Part shown: positions 18,900 through 30,606 of the stretch, one piece after another
Layout of the letters: each line of letters starts with the position of its first letter
Position numbering within the stretch: position 1 is the stretch's first letter
Assembly (NCBI RefSeq): GCF_002002705.1
Contig: NZ_MUNS01000035.1
Coordinates: 57,644 to 121,643, forward strand
Reading direction: 5' to 3'
Source of the DNA: Polaromonas sp. C04
GTDB taxonomy: Bacteria; Pseudomonadota; Gammaproteobacteria; Burkholderiales; Burkholderiaceae_C
DNA length: 64,000 bases
Translations under genes and position numbers: made by a program
The notes under the pieces: model-generated
What the model saw: only the letters and a program-made list of their open reading frames with translations
What the model was told of the DNA's origin: nothing
Database searches by the model: none

Positions 18900-20351
18900 A
18901 TGTCCGACGTCCTGAGCGACTTCAGCCGCCCCACGCAGCTGGACACGCTGCCCGCGCCGCTGAGCGCGGCGCAACGCAAGCATGGCCTGAGCCTGTTCTG
19001 GCGCACCTTCTTCCTGCTGGCGCTGCTGCTGATCGGCAGTACCGTGGCCTGGTTTCAGACCTTCCGCTCGCTCGAATACGAGCCGCGCGCGGTCCAGACG
19101 GCACAGCAGATTGCCTCGCTGGTCAACCTGAGCCGGGCCGCGCTGGTGTATTCGGACTCGATCACCCGCGTGTCCCTGATCAAGACGATGGCCGAGCAGG
19201 AAGGCGTGCGCATCCTGCCGCGCGAGCCCAAAGACCGGTTCGAGCTGTTCGCCAAAAGCGCACTGGATGAGCGCATCACCGAGGAGCTGGCCCAGCGCCT
19301 GGGGCCGACCACCATGGTGGCGAGCAGCGTGAACGGCCAAAAGGGCCTGTGGGTGGGTTTTTCGATCGATGGCGACGCCTACTGGCTGCTGATGGACCGC
19401 TCGCGCGTGACCCCGGTGGACAGCAAGACCTGGCTGATCTGGCTGTTTACCGCGGGCGTGCTGTCGCTGGCCGGGGCCGCGGTGATTGCCCGCCTCATCA
19501 ACCACCCGCTCAAACAGTTGTCGTTTGCGGCGGGGCGCGTTCGCGATGGCGACTTCGATGCCGGCAAGCTCGACGAGCGGGTCGCGACCAGCGAAATCCG
19601 CGAGGTCAACATCGGCTTTAACCGGATGGCCGAGCAGTTGGCCAAGATCGAGCAGGACCGCGCCGTCATGCTGGCCGGTATTTCACACGATTTGCGCACT
19701 CCGCTGGCGCGGCTGCGGCTGGAGACCGAACTCAGCGTGGCCGACGCGGATGCGCGCGACCACATGGCGGCGGACATCAGCCAGCTGGACGCCATCATCG
19801 ACAAGTTTCTGGATTACGCGCGCCCCGATCACGTCGATCTCAAACCGGTGCGCCTGATCGACGTGGTGCAAGCCTGCACCTATCCCGTGAAGGACCAGGA
19901 CGACATGCGCATCAAGGTGGACGTGGCGCCCGATCTGCACGTGATGGCCGACGAGGTGGAACTCACGCGGGTGATTTCCAACCTGCTGGAGAATGCGCGC
20001 CGCTACGGCAAATCACCGCAGACGGGCATTGCCTCGATCGATATCGTCGCCAAGGTGCGCGACCCGTGGTTGATGATCAAGGTACGCGACCACGGCCCGG
20101 GCGTTCCACCCGACGTGCTGCCCAGTCTTGTCAAGCCCTTTTTCCGCGGGGACGCTGCGCGCACGGCCGCCACTGGCGCCGGACTGGGCTTGTCCATTGT
20201 TGACAAAACCATTCAGCGCATGGGAGGCGTGTTCACACTTGCCAACACCAGCAGCGGCGGCCTGGCGGCGCACATCAGGCTGCACAACGCTCCCGCTGAC
20301 CAGTTGTCAAGTACAAGGCAGGCTGAGCCCAGGGTAGATATACGCCTTTAG
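18900..20351 (+). CDS. envZ: Sensor histidine kinase EnvZ
   Basis: Inner-membrane sensor kinase of 483 residues, partner of OmpR. TM1 is near residues 33-53 (TFFLLALLLIGSTVAWF), a periplasmic domain follows, and TM2 lies near 180-205. The HAMP linker (LIARLINHPLKQLSFAAGRV-like) leads to the H-box AGISHDLRTPLARLRLE with the phosphorylated His. The ATPase domain shows an N-box (ISNLLENARRYGKS) and G-boxes (VRDHGPGVPP and GAGLGLSIV). The last residues (VDIRL) and stop run into a remnant of the dispersed repeat, three bases from the convergent ispF stop. Confidence 0.93.
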   Translation: MSDVLSDFSRPTQLDTLPAPLSAAQRKHGLSLFWRTFFLLALLLIGSTVAWFQTFRSLEYEPRAVQTAQQIASLVNLSRAALVYSDSITRVSLIKTMAEQEGVRILPREPKDRFELFAKSALDERITEELAQRLGPTTMVASSVNGQKGLWVGFSIDGDAYWLLMDRSRVTPVDSKTWLIWLFTAGVLSLAGAAVIARLINHPLKQLSFAAGRVRDGDFDAGKLDERVATSEIREVNIGFNRMAEQLAKIEQDRAVMLAGISHDLRTPLARLRLETELSVADADARDHMAADISQLDAIIDKFLDYARPDHVDLKPVRLIDVVQACTYPVKDQDDMRIKVDVAPDLHVMADEVELTRVISNLLENARRYGKSPQTGIASIDIVAKVRDPWLMIKVRDHGPGVPPDVLPSLVKPFFRGDAARTAATGAGLGLSIVDKTIQRMGGVFTLANTSSGGLAAHIRLHNAPADQLSSTRQAEPRVDIRL

Positions 20352-20368
20352 CTGCTAAAGCAATAGCA
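20349..20368. repeat. Dispersed-repeat remnant holding the stops of envZ and ispF
   Basis: TAGCTGCTAAAGCAATAGCA is a short GCT(n)ATAGC core of the dispersed repeat. The TAG stop of envZ (20349-20351, plus) and the TAG stop of ispF (20355-20357, minus) both lie within it. Confidence 0.5.
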
Positions 20369-20828
20369 CGACCGCCCGGGCCTCGATGCTCAATCCCTGC
20401 CCTACCGGGCCCATTTTCTCCGCCGTCTTGGCCTTGACGTTGACCTGACCCAGTGCCAACCCGAGCGCTGCCGCAATGCGCTCGCGCATCGCCGCAATGT
20501 GCGGCATGAGCCGCGGCGCCTGCGCGATGACGGTGCTGTCGACGTTGCCGATCTGCCAGCCCTGCGCGCGCACCAGGCGTGCCGCCTCGGCCAGCAGCGC
20601 GATCGAATCCGCGCCCTTGAAGCGCTCGTCGGTGTCCGGGAAATGCGTGCCGATGTCACCCAGCGCGGCGGCACCCAGCAGCGCATCGGTGATGGCGTGC
20701 AGCAGCACGTCGGCGTCCGAGTGCCCGAGCAGACCCAGGGGATGCGCAATTTCCACGCCGCCGATGATGAGCTTGCGCCCCGCCACCAGCGCGTGCGTGT
20801 CCCAGCCTTCGCCAATGCGAAACGTCAT
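20355..20828 (-). CDS. ispF: 2-C-methyl-D-erythritol 2,4-cyclodiphosphate synthase
   Basis: MEP isoprenoid pathway enzyme converting CDP-methylerythritol 2-phosphate to the cyclic diphosphate; 157 residues. The N-terminus [20 protein letters not shown] carries the metal-binding D-x-H, and [20 protein letters not shown] provides the third ligand. [13 protein letters not shown] and the end motif [17 protein letters not shown] are present. The start at 20828 overlaps the ispD stop by four bases (ATGA), so the two genes are translationally coupled. Confidence 0.96.
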   Translation of the reverse strand: MTFRIGEGWDTHALVAGRKLIIGGVEIAHPLGLLGHSDADVLLHAITDALLGAAALGDIGTHFPDTDERFKGADSIALLAEAARLVRAQGWQIGNVDSTVIAQAPRLMPHIAAMRERIAAALGLALGQVNVKAKTAEKMGPVGQGLSIEARAVVLLL

Positions 20829-21517
20829 GTCCGGCTCCTCAATATGATTTCTGCCAGGGCAAAGTCTTGCAGGTACGTGACCTTGAAGTTCTGCGCATCG
20901 CCCGGTACCAGTTTGGGCCGGTGGCCCATGGCCTCCATCGCGCCGGCCTCGTCTGTGACCTGGTCGCCGGCCTGCCGGAGCGCCTCGATCAGCGCGCCGA
21001 TGCGAAACATCTGCGGCGTCTGGGCCAGCCATTTGTCACTGCGCTCCAGCGTGGCGGCCACCCGCCCGCCCGACTCGCATTTGAGCGTGTCCGCCAGCTT
21101 GTGCGCCAGCAGGCCACCGACCTCATCGTGCTCGCAGGCGTCGATCAGGGCATTGATCTGCGCGGGTGTGACCAGGCAGCGCGCAGCGTCGTGCACGAGT
21201 ACCCAATCGGCGGGGGTGGCGCCTTGCTCAAACAGCTCAAGGAGGCCATTAAAAACGCTTGCAGCCCTTGTGGCGCCTCCACAGTTCGCTATTAAACATG
21301 GAGCGCTCTGCTGTTCAAAAAAATGATCTTCGGGCGCCACCACCACCAGCAGGTCGGCAATGCGCGGCACCGCGGCGAAGGCCGCCAGGGTGTGCAGCAC
21401 CATGGGAAAACCGGCGAGCGGCTGGTATTGCTTGGGCAGCGCCGTGTTCGCGCGCGATCCCGTGCCGGCGCACGGGATCAAGGCAAAAAAACGGGGATTT
21501 TGGGCGGGATCGGTCAT
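20825..21517 (-). CDS. ispD: 2-C-methyl-D-erythritol 4-phosphate cytidylyltransferase
   Basis: MEP pathway nucleotidyltransferase, about 230 residues. The N-terminal CTP-binding segment [20 protein letters not shown] contains the G-x-G-x-R and KQY motifs. [15 protein letters not shown] and [16 protein letters not shown] are family signatures. The start at 21517 (MTDPAQN) fits the family; a frame beginning at 21544 adds nine residues. It forms the ispD-ispF pair in the arrangement common in proteobacteria and is divergent from mfd across an 81-bp gap. Confidence 0.95.
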   Translation of the reverse strand: MTDPAQNPRFFALIPCAGTGSRANTALPKQYQPLAGFPMVLHTLAAFAAVPRIADLLVVVAPEDHFFEQQSAPCLIANCGGATRAASVFNGLLELFEQGATPADWVLVHDAARCLVTPAQINALIDACEHDEVGGLLAHKLADTLKCESGGRVAATLERSDKWLAQTPQMFRIGALIEALRQAGDQVTDEAGAMEAMGHRPKLVPGDAQNFKVTYLQDFALAEIILRSRT

Positions 21518-21550
21518 AACGGTGTCCCGCATTCTAAAATCCAATCCATC

Positions 21551-21580
21551 GCACCCCCCGCCTATCGTGGCGGGGGGTGC
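21551..21580 (+). promoter_or_regulatory. Strong 12-bp hairpin in the mfd leader
   Basis: GCACCCCCCGCC and GGCGGGGGGTGC are perfectly complementary around a six-base loop (TATCGT). The element ends 18 bases before the mfd ATG. A TAAAAT hexamer at 21535-21540 could be the -10 of the mfd promoter, which would put this stem almost at the 5' end of the mRNA. No U-tract follows, so it is not a normal terminator. Confidence 0.6.
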
Positions 21581-21598
21581 TTCGTATTGGCGCTATTC

Positions 21599-25143
<3,545 letters not shown>

Positions 25144-25147
<4 letters not shown>

Positions 25148-25878
25148 CCGCACAAGAAATCTCCCCCGGCCTCGTGATCCGGGGCATCACCCCGCCCTTG
25201 AGCCTGCATGACTTCAGGCTCATCACGTTCGACATGGACTCGACCCTCATCAACATCGAGTGCGTCGACGAGATTGCCGACGCGGCCGGGCGCAAGGCCG
25301 AGGTCGCCGCCATCACCGAGGCCGCCATGCGCGGCGAGATTGCCGACTACAAGGAAAGCCTGCGCCAGCGCGTGGCCCTGCTCCGGGGCGTCACAGTGGC
25401 GAGCATGGAAGCGGTGTACGCGACGCGCCTGCAACTCAACCCCGGCGCCTTTGAGCTGGTGGCCGCCTGCAAGCAGGCTGGCCTGAAGCTGCTGCTGGTC
25501 AGCGGCGGCTTCACCTTTTTTACCGACCGCATCCGCGACCGGCTGGGCATCGACTTCACGCGCTCGAACATGCTGGAAGTGCAGGACGGCCTGCTGACCG
25601 GAAGAATGGTGGACCAGCCTTGGGGCGATATCTGCGACGGCGACGAAAAACGCAAGATGCTGCTGGAGACCTGCGCGAAGCTGGGCATCCAGCCTAGGCA
25701 GGCGATTGCCGTGGGCGACGGCGCCAACGACTTGCCGATGATGGGCAGCGCCGGCCTGTCGGTGGCCTACCACGCCAAGCCCACCGTGCGCGAGCAGGCC
25801 ATGGTGGCGATCAACAGCGGCGGGCTGGACCGCCTGCTCGAGCTGATGGACAAAACGCCGATGCGCGCAGTACGATAG
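25144..25878 (+). CDS. serB: Phosphoserine phosphatase
   Basis: HAD-family phosphatase for the last step of L-serine synthesis; 244 residues. Motif I is FDMDSTLINIECVDEIAD with the nucleophilic and acid/base aspartates near residues 30-32. Motif II is the LLVSGGFTFF serine segment, and motifs III/IV appear as DEKRKML and GDGANDLPMM. The start overlaps the mfd stop by four bases (ATGA), so translation is coupled to mfd. The N-terminal ACT-like extension of E. coli SerB is mostly absent. Confidence 0.94.
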
Positions 25879-25881
25879 AGC

Positions 25882-26211
25882 ATGGCTCTGCCACACGCTC
25901 AACCACTGGATGCGATCGACATTCGTCCGCTCGGTGCCGGCCTGCGCACGGCAAAAACCCACAGCCTGATCAAGACCGAAAAGCTCCAGTTGATGCAGGT
26001 GGTGCTGGCGGCCGGCCAGGGGCTGCCCGAACATCGCGCGCCGAGCGAGGTCACAGTGCAGTGCCTGGAAGGCGAGGTCGAGGTGGCCACGCCCAATCGC
26101 CTGTGTCGCCTGCAGGCGGGCGAGGTCGTCGTGCTGCCGGCAGATGAGCCCCACGCCGTGCTGGCCCACCGCGACGCGACGCTGCTGGTGACCGTGCTGC
26201 TGCACGCCTGA
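25882..26211 (+). CDS. Small cupin-domain protein
   Basis: Single-domain cupin of 109 residues. The first cupin motif is only partly kept (GQGLPEHRAPSEVTVQCLEGE); the second reads LQAGEVVVLPADEPHAVLA with its histidine. It starts three bases after serB and should be cotranscribed with mfd-serB. Metal binding and substrate are unknown; relatives are small sugar- or metabolite-binding or regulatory cupins. Confidence 0.78.
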   Translation: MALPHAQPLDAIDIRPLGAGLRTAKTHSLIKTEKLQLMQVVLAAGQGLPEHRAPSEVTVQCLEGEVEVATPNRLCRLQAGEVVVLPADEPHAVLAHRDATLLVTVLLHA

Positions 26212-26267
26212 CACGCGCCGGCATGTCGTCGCGCAACCGTCAGAAGTTGGCTGGTGTCAGGTTTTTT
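26207..26267 (+). terminator. Possible long-loop terminator between the cupin and phoD genes
   Basis: CCTGACAC pairs perfectly with GTGTCAGG about 40 bases later and is followed by six T. The loop is unusually long, so this is a weak call. It lies at the convergent junction and overlaps the last codons of both genes. Confidence 0.35.
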
Positions 26268-27870
26268 CCACCACGGGCCGACCCGCCAACACCGTAAAAC
26301 TCGCCAGCGTTTCGATGCGGGTGTCCCGGCGCGTCACGTCGTCCAGCACGCGCAGGGTGGTGGTCAGCTGCCGGGGCGTGAACTCGACCACACCGTAGCC
26401 CTTGCGCTGCGCATCGGCAAACACGAAGTGCGGATTCTCGGCCAGACGCTCGGCCGTTCTGGCATTGCCGCTCGAGCGCGAGGTGATGCTGGTACCGCAG
26501 AACTCCACACCTACGGCGGGACTGCTCGCATCCGCGTAATCGGCCTTGACATGGCCAACCCAGTTCTCGTGCACGTCGCCGCCGAGCAGCACGGCGTTGG
26601 CCACCGCGTGCCGGCGCAGTGAATCGGTCAGGCGTGTGCGCGCCGCCGGATAACCGTCCCAGCCGTCGTTCCACAGGGTTTGGCCGGGGCCGGGTTTGAA
26701 GTCGCGCTGGCCGAACAGGGTCTGCTGGCCCAGCACATTCCAGGTCTGGCCCGCCCGGGCAAATTCCTGGCCCAGCCAGCGCTCCTGCGCCATCCCGAGC
26801 AAGCTGCGCCCGGCGTCGTTCCAGGACGGGCAACTGGCCGGATCCACCGTGCTCGACCCCAGCATGCCATCGCGCGTGCAGACCTGCGGGTCTTTGTACT
26901 GCCGCGCATCGAGCAGGTACAGCGAGGCCAGCCGGCCGTATTGCATCCGGTTGTAGATGCGCATCTCGGCGCCGGGGTCCCGATGCACCAGGCCGGTCAT
27001 GCCGCGGGTCAGCACGGACGCACGTATCGGCATGTGTTCGTAATACGCCTGGTACGCCGCCGCGCGGCGCGCGGTAAAGTCGGCGGGCGTTGAGGGATCG
27101 AGCCGGCTGCTGTAACCGGCCTGCGCGCCCGCGTAGTCGTTCTGCACCTCATGGTCGTCCCAGGTCACCAGCCAGGGGCAGGCGGCGTGCATGGCCTGCA
27201 AATCAGCCTCGCCCTTGTACAGGGCGTAGCGCCGGCGGTAGTCGTCCAGCGTCAGTACCCAGCCACCCGGCGGCACGCGCACGGCGTGGGCGGCGCCCGG
27301 GTATTCGTAGATGTAGTCGCCCACGAACAGCACCGCGTCCAGATTCTCCTCGCGCATGTGGCGGTAGGCGCTGAAATAGCCATGCTCCCAGCGCTGGCAG
27401 GAGGCGTAGGCCAGTCGCAGCCGCGCCACGATGGCATCGGGCGCCGGGAACGTGCGCGTGCGCCCCACCGGACTGCGGGCATCGCCCACCATGAAGCGGT
27501 AGAAGTACCAGCGGTCCGGCGTCAGCCCGGCCACCTCCACGTGCACCGAATGCGCCAGTTCGGGCTGCGCCTGGGCCTGGCCGCTTTGCACGATGCGGGT
27601 GAAACCCTCGTCGTGCGCCACTTCCCAGCGCACGGTCACGGCGCCCTGCCCCACATTCGCGTCCCACAGGTCGGCCGGTGCCAGCCGGGTCCACAGCACC
27701 ACCGAGTCGTGCGTGGGCGAACCACTGGCCACCCCGAGCGTGAATGGATCGGCATCGAGCCGGGGCTGGCTCCAGGCGCTGCGCGGCAACCACAGGGTCG
27801 TGGCAGCGGCGCCAGCCAGTTGCAGCAGACGGCGACGGTCGTGGGCCGCAGACGGGATGGATGTTTTCAT
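26257..27870 (-). CDS. phoD: PhoD-like alkaline phosphatase / phosphodiesterase
   Basis: Exported metallophosphoesterase of 537 residues in the PhoD family. A Tat-type signal is seen near the N-terminus (HDRRRLLQLAGAAATTLWLP, twin-Arg before a hydrophobic core). The Ig-like N-terminal domain has FTLGVASGSPTHDSVVLWTR. The catalytic domain has YASCQRWEHGYFSAYRHM, LFVGDYIYEYPG, WDDHEVQNDYAG and, near the end, LLGGDVHENWVGH, matching the metal ligands of PhoD. The start at 27870 (MKTSIPSAAHD) puts the Tat motif close to the N-terminus. It likely supplies phosphate under limitation. No pho box was identified. Confidence 0.92.
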   Translation of the reverse strand: MKTSIPSAAHDRRRLLQLAGAAATTLWLPRSAWSQPRLDADPFTLGVASGSPTHDSVVLWTRLAPADLWDANVGQGAVTVRWEVAHDEGFTRIVQSGQAQAQPELAHSVHVEVAGLTPDRWYFYRFMVGDARSPVGRTRTFPAPDAIVARLRLAYASCQRWEHGYFSAYRHMREENLDAVLFVGDYIYEYPGAAHAVRVPPGGWVLTLDDYRRRYALYKGEADLQAMHAACPWLVTWDDHEVQNDYAGAQAGYSSRLDPSTPADFTARRAAAYQAYYEHMPIRASVLTRGMTGLVHRDPGAEMRIYNRMQYGRLASLYLLDARQYKDPQVCTRDGMLGSSTVDPASCPSWNDAGRSLLGMAQERWLGQEFARAGQTWNVLGQQTLFGQRDFKPGPGQTLWNDGWDGYPAARTRLTDSLRRHAVANAVLLGGDVHENWVGHVKADYADASSPAVGVEFCGTSITSRSSGNARTAERLAENPHFVFADAQRKGYGVVEFTPRQLTTTLRVLDDVTRRDTRIETLASFTVLAGRPVVEKT

Positions 27871-27925
27871 GGTGGTGAGGCCCGGCCGCACAGAGCGCCT
27901 GGCAGCATGCCGGGCCATTCCAGCG

Positions 27926-27982
27926 GGACTATGTTTTCCATAGCAATGAGTGCATCTCCATCAAGGGCTACAGGCTCTTTTC
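27926..27982 (+). repeat. Dispersed comamonad repeat downstream of ogt
   Basis: The segment GGACTATGTTTTCCATAGC continues through ATCAAGGGCTACAGGCTC. It has both halves of the family layout: an ACTAT(n)ATAGC core followed by AAGGGCTACAGGC. The CTA within AGGGCTACAGG is the reverse-strand TAG stop of ogt. Confidence 0.65.
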
Positions 27983-28540
27983 TCTTGCATCTGGCGCATC
28001 AAAAAGCCCCGGTGCGCCGAACGCCGCGCCTTCGATCAACAGCATGCGCAGCTTGGTTGTGACACCGCCGCGGGCCGAGAAGCCGCCCGCCCCGCTGCCA
28101 GCCGCCAGCACCCGGTGGCACGGCACGACGGGCGCAAACGGGTTGTGCCCCAGCGCCTGCCCCACTGCACGCGCCGCGCCGGGCTCGCCGATGCGCGCGG
28201 CGACCTCGCCATAGGTGAGCGTCGCACCGGGCGCAATCGCGCGCGTGACCTCGTAAACGCGGCGGTTGAAGGGCGGCACGCCTTGCATGTCGAGCGGCGC
28301 GGCACCAAGCACGTCAGGCTCGCAACGCTCGCCGCGCAGCAAGGCCACCACGGCGTCGATGACGCACTGCACCGCGGGCGGCGGCAGCGCTTCCTGTGCG
28401 CCCGCAGGCCGGCGCAGACGCACGCGCGTCGCGTGATCATTCGCCTCGGGCAACTGCACGCCGTAGATGCCGTGTTCACCCCATGCGATGCCGCAGCGCC
28501 CGATGGCCGTGTCGAACAATGAAAAGCCGGATGTCGCCAT
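27968..28540 (-). CDS. ogt: Methylated-DNA--protein-cysteine S-methyltransferase
   Basis: Suicide alkyltransferase that repairs O6-alkylguanine; 190 residues. The active-site motif PVVPCHRVLAAG is present near residue 140, preceded by FNRRVYEVTRAIAPGATLTY and GEVAARIG and by the Asn hinge in GHNPFAP. The start at 28540 lies two bases after the stop of the MFS gene, so the two are translationally coupled. A much longer open frame continues upstream through the MFS gene but is only a shadow. The final codons (about APDAREKSL) and the stop fall in a dispersed repeat. Confidence 0.92.
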   Translation of the reverse strand: MATSGFSLFDTAIGRCGIAWGEHGIYGVQLPEANDHATRVRLRRPAGAQEALPPPAVQCVIDAVVALLRGERCEPDVLGAAPLDMQGVPPFNRRVYEVTRAIAPGATLTYGEVAARIGEPGAARAVGQALGHNPFAPVVPCHRVLAAGSGAGGFSARGGVTTKLRMLLIEGAAFGAPGLFDAPDAREKSL

Positions 28541-28542
28541 GG

Positions 28543-29811
28543 TCACAGGACGCTGCGGCGCAGCAGATGACTCCCGCGCCGGGCCCGGTAGAGCAGGAAT
28601 CCGACAATGCTGACGTTGAGCAGGTTCCACACCGTTCCGTTGAGGAAGGCAGCACGGTAGGAGCCCGTGAAATCGAAAATCACACCCGACATCCAGCCCC
28701 CCAGCGCCATGCCGAACAGCGTCGCCATGAGCACGGTGCCGACACGTGCGCCGGCCTCCCTGGGCGCGAAATACTCGCGCACGATCAGCGCATAGGCGGG
28801 CACGATGCCGCCCTGGAACAGGCCGAACATGCCGGACACCACGTACAGAGGCGCCAGTCCCTTGAACGGCAGAAACATCAGCAGCGCAATGCCTTGCAGT
28901 ACGGAGCCGAGTAAGAGCGTGCGCAGGCCGCCGATCCGGTCGGAGATCCAGCCCGAGGCGAGCCGGCTGATGATGCCCATCCCCAGCATCAGCGACAGCA
29001 TTTCGGCGCCGCGCGCCGCGCCAAAACCCAGGTCCCCGCAATACGCCACGATATGCACTTGCGGCATCGCCATGGCCACGCAGCAGGCCACGCCTGCGAT
29101 GCACAGCAAGCCCTGCAGCGCGGCGGGCGACAGGCCCAGCGCACGAGCCGGGTCGACGCCGGCCAGCCAGCGGGCTCGCTCCGGCGGCGCCGCTGCGGTC
29201 GCCAACTCCGCCGGCGGCGCCTGCCGGCGCAGCACCAGAGCGAGCGCCGGCATGATCAGCAGGCTGAACACCCCGATGCCGATATAGGCCTGGCGCCAGC
29301 CAATGCTGTCGATGTAGTGCTGCAGAATCGGCGGCCAGACGGCGCCGGCCAGGTAGTTGCCGCTCATGCAGATGGCCACCGCGATACCGCGCCGGCGCGC
29401 AAACCACTGCGAGGTGTCGGCCACCAGCGGCGCAAATGTGGCCGAGGTGCCGAACAGCCCGATCAACACCCCATGCGCCAGACTGAACTGCCACAGACTG
29501 CCCGCCAATCCCGCGACGATGAAACCGGCGCCGAGGCCGGTGGACCCGATCAGCACGGTGACCATCACGCCAAAGCGGTCGGACAAGCGCCCCATCAGGA
29601 TGCCACCCAGGCCGAAGCCGACCATCGTCAGTGTGTACGGCAGCGATGCATCGGCGCGCGCCACGCCGAAATCGGCCTGAATACGCGGCAGCACCACGGT
29701 GACCGAATACATGCCGGCGCTACCGATGGTCATCAGCAGCAGCGAGACGAGCAGCCGCATCCACGCGTAAGGGGATTCAATGTCCTGAGGGGATCCAGTG
29801 CGCGATTTCAT
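28543..29811 (-). CDS. MFS transporter, OFA-like
   Basis: Twelve-helix major facilitator of 422 residues. TM1 is near residues 15-35. The loop 2-3 signature is GFGLGGILMGRLSDRFGVMV, and its second-half counterpart is ISRLASGWISDRIGGLRTLL. Overall layout resembles the oxalate/formate antiporter (OFA) and monocarboxylate group. The start MKSRTGSPQD at 29811 is taken; a frame extending to 30114 overlaps the marR gene. Substrate is unknown, and adjacency to a MarR regulator suggests control by a small aromatic or acidic ligand. Confidence 0.85.
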   Translation of the reverse strand: MKSRTGSPQDIESPYAWMRLLVSLLLMTIGSAGMYSVTVVLPRIQADFGVARADASLPYTLTMVGFGLGGILMGRLSDRFGVMVTVLIGSTGLGAGFIVAGLAGSLWQFSLAHGVLIGLFGTSATFAPLVADTSQWFARRRGIAVAICMSGNYLAGAVWPPILQHYIDSIGWRQAYIGIGVFSLLIMPALALVLRRQAPPAELATAAAPPERARWLAGVDPARALGLSPAALQGLLCIAGVACCVAMAMPQVHIVAYCGDLGFGAARGAEMLSLMLGMGIISRLASGWISDRIGGLRTLLLGSVLQGIALLMFLPFKGLAPLYVVSGMFGLFQGGIVPAYALIVREYFAPREAGARVGTVLMATLFGMALGGWMSGVIFDFTGSYRAAFLNGTVWNLLNVSIVGFLLYRARRGSHLLRRSVL

Positions 29812-29876
29812 GGCCGCTATTGGAACGCAGAATGCCGGCGTTGTCCCCATTGGCATGGGGCCGCGCCACCCAAGCA

Positions 29877-30290
29877 TCAGGCCCAGTCCACCGGCTTGGA
29901 AAAATACCTGAAATAGCGCCGAAACTCCGGGCTGACGCGTTTCAGCTCCACCCGGTGCGCCACCGACAGGCGCTTGAAGACCTTCTCGCCGTGCGCCGTC
30001 AACTTGACGCCCACGCGGCGCCGGTCCTGCTTGGACGGCTTGCGGCTGACAAACCCTTCCTTTTCCAGGCGATCCACGAGACCGACGGCACTGTTGTGCT
30101 TGATCAGCATCCATTGCGCCAGCTCGGTGATGGTAATCACCTCAGCCTCCGGGTGCCCCTTGATCGCCAGCAGCGCCTGGTACTGCTGCGGCGTCAAGCC
30201 CAAAGCGGCACACTCCTGTTCACTGAAGAAATTGAACTGGCGCAGCTGGGCGCGAAACTCCGCCAGCATCTTGAATTCGTCGCTTTTCAT
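29877..30290 (-). CDS. MarR-family transcriptional regulator
   Basis: Winged-helix regulator of 137 residues. The recognition region reads ITITELAQWMLIKHNSAVGL, followed by VDRLEKEGFVSRKPSKQDRR, the MarR wing with its conserved D-x-R. It lies between the MFS gene (same strand, downstream) and the divergent BCAA-type ABC operon, so either could be a target. Two inverted repeats in the divergent gap are candidate operators. The start at 30290 gives a standard MarR length. Confidence 0.9.
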   Translation of the reverse strand: MKSDEFKMLAEFRAQLRQFNFFSEQECAALGLTPQQYQALLAIKGHPEAEVITITELAQWMLIKHNSAVGLVDRLEKEGFVSRKPSKQDRRRVGVKLTAHGEKVFKRLSVAHRVELKRVSPEFRRYFRYFSKPVDWA

Positions 30291-30606
30291 TGTTCTGCCC
30301 GGCCGATGCGCCTCGCCTCTTCTGCCTTTTCCATTACGTGTACCTGACAGCATGCGCGCTCCAGCGCAGATCTTTCTTAGGGTTTTCGAGAGTTGGCCAA
30401 TGTATCGTACCAAGATATATTCGCCACTATACCGTGCAAGGAATGCACAAAGCTGTTTTTTCTGGTAACGCGTTATTACCACTTTGGTGAACGTCGACTT
30501 GGAGGGGCGACGCGCCGACTTGCTGCCAGGCGCTGAAAGAAAAATTTGCAAGCCAATGGCTGTGACCCGGGCCAAGATCAGGATCAATTTCCAAGAAAGG
30601 AAGCAC
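30291..30606. promoter_or_regulatory. Divergent control region, marR / ABC operon
   Basis: This 316-bp gap holds no convincing gene and is AT-richer than its surroundings. It contains GTGCA-AGGAA-TGCAC (30434-30448) and GGTAA-CGCGTTA-TTACC (30464-30480), two short inverted repeats of the sort bound by dimeric regulators. An AGAAAGG ribosome-binding site lies just before the ABC receptor start at 30607. Confidence 0.5.

Noticed and set aside
21255..21300. Possible dispersed-repeat copy inside ispD
   Set aside because: The DNA words resemble the repeat, but the encoded [13 protein letters not shown] is the conserved IspD motif, so the likeness is chance.
28541..29494. Upstream extension of the ogt frame through the MFS gene
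   Set aside because: The extension is Arg/Gly/Ala-rich shadow of the transporter; the Ogt domain begins at the ATG at 28540.
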